A DNA stretch of 64,000 nucleotides from Iris pallida (Eukaryota; Streptophyta; Magnoliopsida; Asparagales; Iridaceae), in contig JANAVB010042278.1 of NCBI GenBank assembly GCA_029216955.1, positions 1 to 64,000 on the forward strand, written 5' to 3'. Position 1 is the first letter of the stretch, and every line of letters starts with the position of its first letter. Below, piece after piece: positions 60,240-64,000 of the stretch. The translations under genes and the position numbers were made by a program. The notes below the pieces were generated by a model. It worked only from the letters and a program-made list of their open reading frames with translations, ran no database searches and was not told where the DNA came from.

Positions 60240-60780
60240 TTTATGTATGGTACAAAAATCTCTCTGTCCGTTCCCAACTCTCGAAAATCCCTTTGGCTCT
60301 CTCCGTTCCACCTCTCTATTCAGTCGAAGGCATCTCCGGTCAGTCGACGCTCATTTTTTTTCCTTTCAGTATAACCTTTTTCCCATGCTTATTTTTTGCC
60401 AAATCGCAATTCGCTTTATCGTTTGTAGCAGAATCCCGAAATCCCTCCTTTCTCCTCCTCCTTCCACCATGAGAACGGATCCCAAACCCTAGATCCTAGC
60501 CATTCTTAAATCATAACCCCCTACCGGCTACCTCCCCAAACTAATGCCCGAGCCGCCTTCGACAAGATCGACGTCTTTATTCATTGCTATTTCAAAAAAA
60601 AATTAATTTTGACTGAAAACTACAGCTAAGGCACACTTTTGCAATCAAAGTTATCGACGAGATCATCGTCACTTCCAACGGGAAGCAAATCCTGATGTTC
60701 AACAACGACGACACCCTCTTGCCTATTGTCGACGAGCCTAACGATGCCATCCTGTCCAAAGTGGTGAGGTTTCTACTACT
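60240..60780 (+). pseudogene. Unrecognised captured gene fragment in CACTA-2
   Basis: A C-rich, leader-like stretch (60260-60500) with several short upstream ATGs is followed by coding-like sequence. The clearest part (60632-60765) reads VIDEIIVTSNGKQILMFNND and then DTLLPIVDEPNDAILSKVV, ending CAAAGTG/GTGAGG, a fair splice donor. I do not recognise the protein. Confidence 0.45.
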
Positions 60781-63559
60781 TTTTTTGTCGGTACCATTCT
60801 TCACGCAATCCCATATTTATGTACAAAATTTTAAGAAATTTTTGGGTTCAAATTATGAACATTCATTAGAACAATTTTGTAGTTGAAAGAAGAATCTGGC
60901 AATCCTTAGGTTAAGATAATCTTTGAACAATTTTGGAGTTGAAGGAACAATTTTTGGGTTCAAATTATGAACATTCTTATAGATATTTTTTTATATTCCA
61001 TAGGTTAAGACAATTGTCATGGGTTAAGACGGATTTGGATAATGATGGTACAAATATCATAAGAAAAGCGAATCTACCAATTCATGAAAAAAATAGAGTA
61101 AACATCTTCTCATAAATCTCCCCCTGACACTTGATCATTTTGCTTTCGACACTTCGGCTAAATGGCTCAACATGGCAGCAACGCAAAGGCAGCATAAAGA
61201 GAATAGGTAGATCGGTTTCTTTTGTATATGTACTTATTATTCTCAATAGCATTTTTGTCTTCCGTAAAATTAACACACACAAAGTGACCAACATATGTAA
61301 GGGGTTTCAAAAGTTTACCAACCAGAGAATCTGATAATACTAGACTTTTGACATGCGTAATCTAATTTCAATATAAATTAGAATGGGTTTTGTACCTGCA
61401 CAGAGCTCTCTCTCGTTTACTCAAGTAAAATTGTGATATCGGCAAATGACATCCATACCAAAATACCAACAGCTATTGCCATATACTTATTCATATATTA
61501 TAGACCAACAAAACAAAGTCAGGATAGCTTCACTACTGTTTAACTTTTTTTTGGTTATGATAACTTTTTTAATGAGTTATTTGGTCACTTGGTGTTTGAT
61601 TCTAAGTCATGAATTCTTAATCTTGTATTATTTTGCTTATGTAAGATTTGATTTGGCTTTTGTTAAATAAATATAGAATGAATTAGTAGTGATTTATTGT
61701 GTTCACCAAAAATCATGTTCCCAATTTTTTTTCTTCTGTCATGCTTAGGTGGCTTATCGTCTCTCCATTGCTATAATATATTTCTAGTTTTTACGTTGTA
61801 CGAACACGAATATGACAATGATTTTGGTATGCTCTATTGTGTTTTGGAGTTAATCTGTGTCATGCATGATATGTGCTTGACACTATGTGGCTTCACACTT
61901 CTATGATTTTTGGAGTGTTCATGCTTCCTGGGTGCTTGGTGGAGTTGAACACTAGACTCAACACAAACTGCAATATACAAGTGCTCATCATGTTGTTGCA
62001 TTAGAAGTCTTATCCTTGTGCCACTGGTAGGGGGGAGTAGTGCTAGACCCGTCAACGGGTTGTCTAACACCAGCAACATGTCAAAACTGTGGTCTATAAT
62101 AAGTTCAGATTTACAGACCACATGAGAGGTCACATTACCTTTGATTCATGCTGTTGATGATGTGTTGATGATAGTAATTGTAATTCGTAAATGATTGTAT
62201 GTCTCATCTTTGGATATGGATTTATTATGCTCAAGGTCTTCGTTGAAGTTGAAAGAGATTGAGAGAGGAGACTTGAACCAGTTTTTGTAAGTTTATTCAA
62301 GCTACGCTGCAGAGTACAATCCGACAAACCAAACACATAGAAGAGGAGGATGCTTGTAATATTAAGAAAATGGTACATGTACTAATGCTCACACATTTCA
62401 ATTGGTATAAGTCATTCTTAAATAAATACAACCTTTAAGTACTTTGAAATAATTAAATTTACCTATATTTAACGATGATGTCATAGTTATAACTATATAT
62501 CTTCAGGAAATGTCTGGAAAATGAAATCTTGGAAATAGTTAGAGTATCCTTGGGGTTCCCTAGTGAACTTGCCAGGGATTCAGATTGCAGAGATTTGAAG
62601 TCATTCTCCACACGCTTGATAATGGTGTATTGGTTAGACAAGTTGTTATTTTCCTTCCTCTTGAGATTAGGTTTTTTTAAACTGCACGTGCTAAGACACT
62701 ATGTTTTTCCTCAGATCTGTCATAGAAATATGCATATATGGTTTGGTTGTCATTAGTTTTCGAGAAAAAATATCTTACCTGGATTTGATATTTAATAGCA
62801 CTAAATATAAAAAGTTACAGAGAAGAGGCACTATTTATCACACCATTTCCATATAACTAAATAGGTTAAAGTTACAGAGATGTTATTTTCCCCTACTATT
62901 GCCATATAAATTGTTCTGTGACTATCTTTTCAACTTCTTGATAATATCATGAAAACATTATGGAAAGTACTCCAAGTATTGGAAATAATTTACTAATACA
63001 CTTCTCATGTATTTCAATATCACATATTTTATGTATGCGAATATGTTCAAGTACTCAAGATTTGACATTAAACCATATTGGGCCAGGACGAGTATATGCA
63101 TACTGAATAACAATTCATTGCTTAAAATATTTATTCTCAAGGTGTGCCCTCTCATGATATCTGTTATTCTTTCTCATTCCTTGCATTAATATTATAATGA
63201 GACCTTTTATATATTAATTATCCAAACAATTGGATGAGATATGCAGTTTCATGTTTGATTATATTAAACGTTTATCTACAATATTACTTTAAGCAACACA
63301 AGACCATAATGTGCAAAAGTGTTCTCTTATGCATGGCTAAAAAAATCTACCGAAAGAAAAATGGAACATTAGAATGAAAGAAATCTTTGTTTAAACTCCT
63401 TACCTCTAAACTCTGTATCTAATGATTTACTGAGTATAGTGGCCTAATTATCTACAGAAGAAATAGAGCAATCGCCAAGAGATGAGTTATGGGAAGTTTT
63501 TGCAATATTGATCAACAATGTGTCGCCCTTTCCTTATTTTTGCATACATCATTGCCAAT

Positions 63560-63880
63560 AAATGAAGCTGATGTTGTTTGGTGCTCACGAAAAGCGGAAA
63601 AAAGTGGAGGAACATGAAGGTTTGTCTCTTAAAGTGCTCTTACTATGACAATAGAAACAATATAACCAACTTACTAATTGCTTCCTCTGTATTTTGATGT
63701 ATGCATTTATATATGAATTGTGCATTCCTTTTGGTGCAAGCAAAAGCTGATGCCAAAACATGTTACATGTCCTTCTCCTTTGTTGCTTATATGAGAGCTC
63801 AAGCTACCCCTATGCTGCTGAGAGTTGTCGATTTGTTGCTTGTCTAATGGCCAACCATGACAATCTTACTAAGGTTAGGA
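63560..63880 (+). pseudogene. Unrecognised exon-like fragments near the window end
   Basis: Two plus-strand stretches with normal amino-acid composition: NEADVVWCSRKAEKSGGT (about 63563) and YESSSYPYAAESCRFVACLM then ANHDNLTK (63789-63873). The second is followed by AAG/GTTAGG. They may be later exons of the gene at 60240. Family unknown. Confidence 0.35.
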
Positions 63881-64000
63881 CTCAACCTGTGTGAATATTA
63901 TTCTAAAAGATATTACTGTCTTGATTTTGTCTTTCACTTCTCAAATTTCTTCAACTAAAGGTTGAAGATTATCCTATATTTCTAGGATTTCTAACAATCA

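Larger units (their letters stand above)
59212..64000. mobile_element. CACTA-2, second CACTA transposon (left part only)
   Basis: Begins CACTACAAGAAATGCGG, a classic plant CACTA end, followed by about 400 bp of alternating GTGACAA and TTGTCAC subterminal motifs. The right end is not in the window. Inside, at about 59736-60200, a different set of TTGCGACAAA/TTGTCGCTA motifs after ATACCAAAAAAAATCTC suggests another element's terminus. From 60240 on, exon-like fragments appear. No transposase is seen. The 3-bp duplication cannot be tested here. Confidence 0.8.

Overview
The window looks like transposon-dense, AT-rich heterochromatin of a flowering plant. The support is plant-type Ty3/gypsy and probable Copia LTR elements, CACTA DNA transposons, a plant-mobile-domain (PMD) gene, and exon fragments of a plant autoinhibited Ca2+-ATPase (ACA8/9/10-like) and an AAMP-like WD40 protein. 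I cannot name the species. I see no intact host gene, tRNA, rRNA or CRISPR array, and almost all of the window can be read as transposons inside transposons.

Left nest (1-34714). Element E (3' LTR 33496-34714) was entered by element A (internal tail 1-281, LTR 282-3638 plus 28034-28077). A's LTR was entered by element B (3639-28028, target-site duplication GGCTT on both sides). B's 5' LTR was entered by element C (4223-19212, minus strand, related to A), which is now truncated by a deletion with an ATCCC microhomology junction. C's LTR was entered by a CACTA transposon (5007-13938, target-site duplication CGG) that carries minus-strand exon fragments of an ACA-type Ca2+ pump and an AAMP-like WD40 protein. 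A, B and C have very long LTRs (about 3.4-3.75 kb) and no visible pol gene, so they behave like non-autonomous LARD-type elements. E carries a broken gene antisense to itself, with its own TATA box, introns, PMD-like segments, a basic nuclear-localisation-like stretch and a long coiled coil.

Middle (34715-37231). A decayed plus-strand ORF resembling the putative plant transposon protein family is followed by a purine tract and a probable Copia-type LTR with three palindromes upstream of its TATA box. The stretch 37232-39772 is mostly unassigned; it holds a regular 32-bp minisatellite and a 159-bp tandem duplication.

Right nest (about 39000-64000). Element H is a Ty3/gypsy remnant with a zinc-knuckle gag relic and a 3' LTR from 49505. 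Element G (39773-47224, minus strand, duplication CCTTT, initiator-Met primer site) lies in what I infer to be H's 5' LTR. An E-family LTR, called F (51112-52390), lies in or against H's 3' LTR. F is cut by element D (LTR 52391-55871, minus strand, same family as A and C), and D's internal region is cut by a second CACTA transposon (59212 to the window end).

The parts most worth following up are the gene-capturing CACTA element, the antisense PMD/coiled-coil gene whose core promoter nearly matches the LTR promoter of its host element, and the C/D LTRs, which combine a conserved TATA box, a GC-rich leader ORF and a splice donor.
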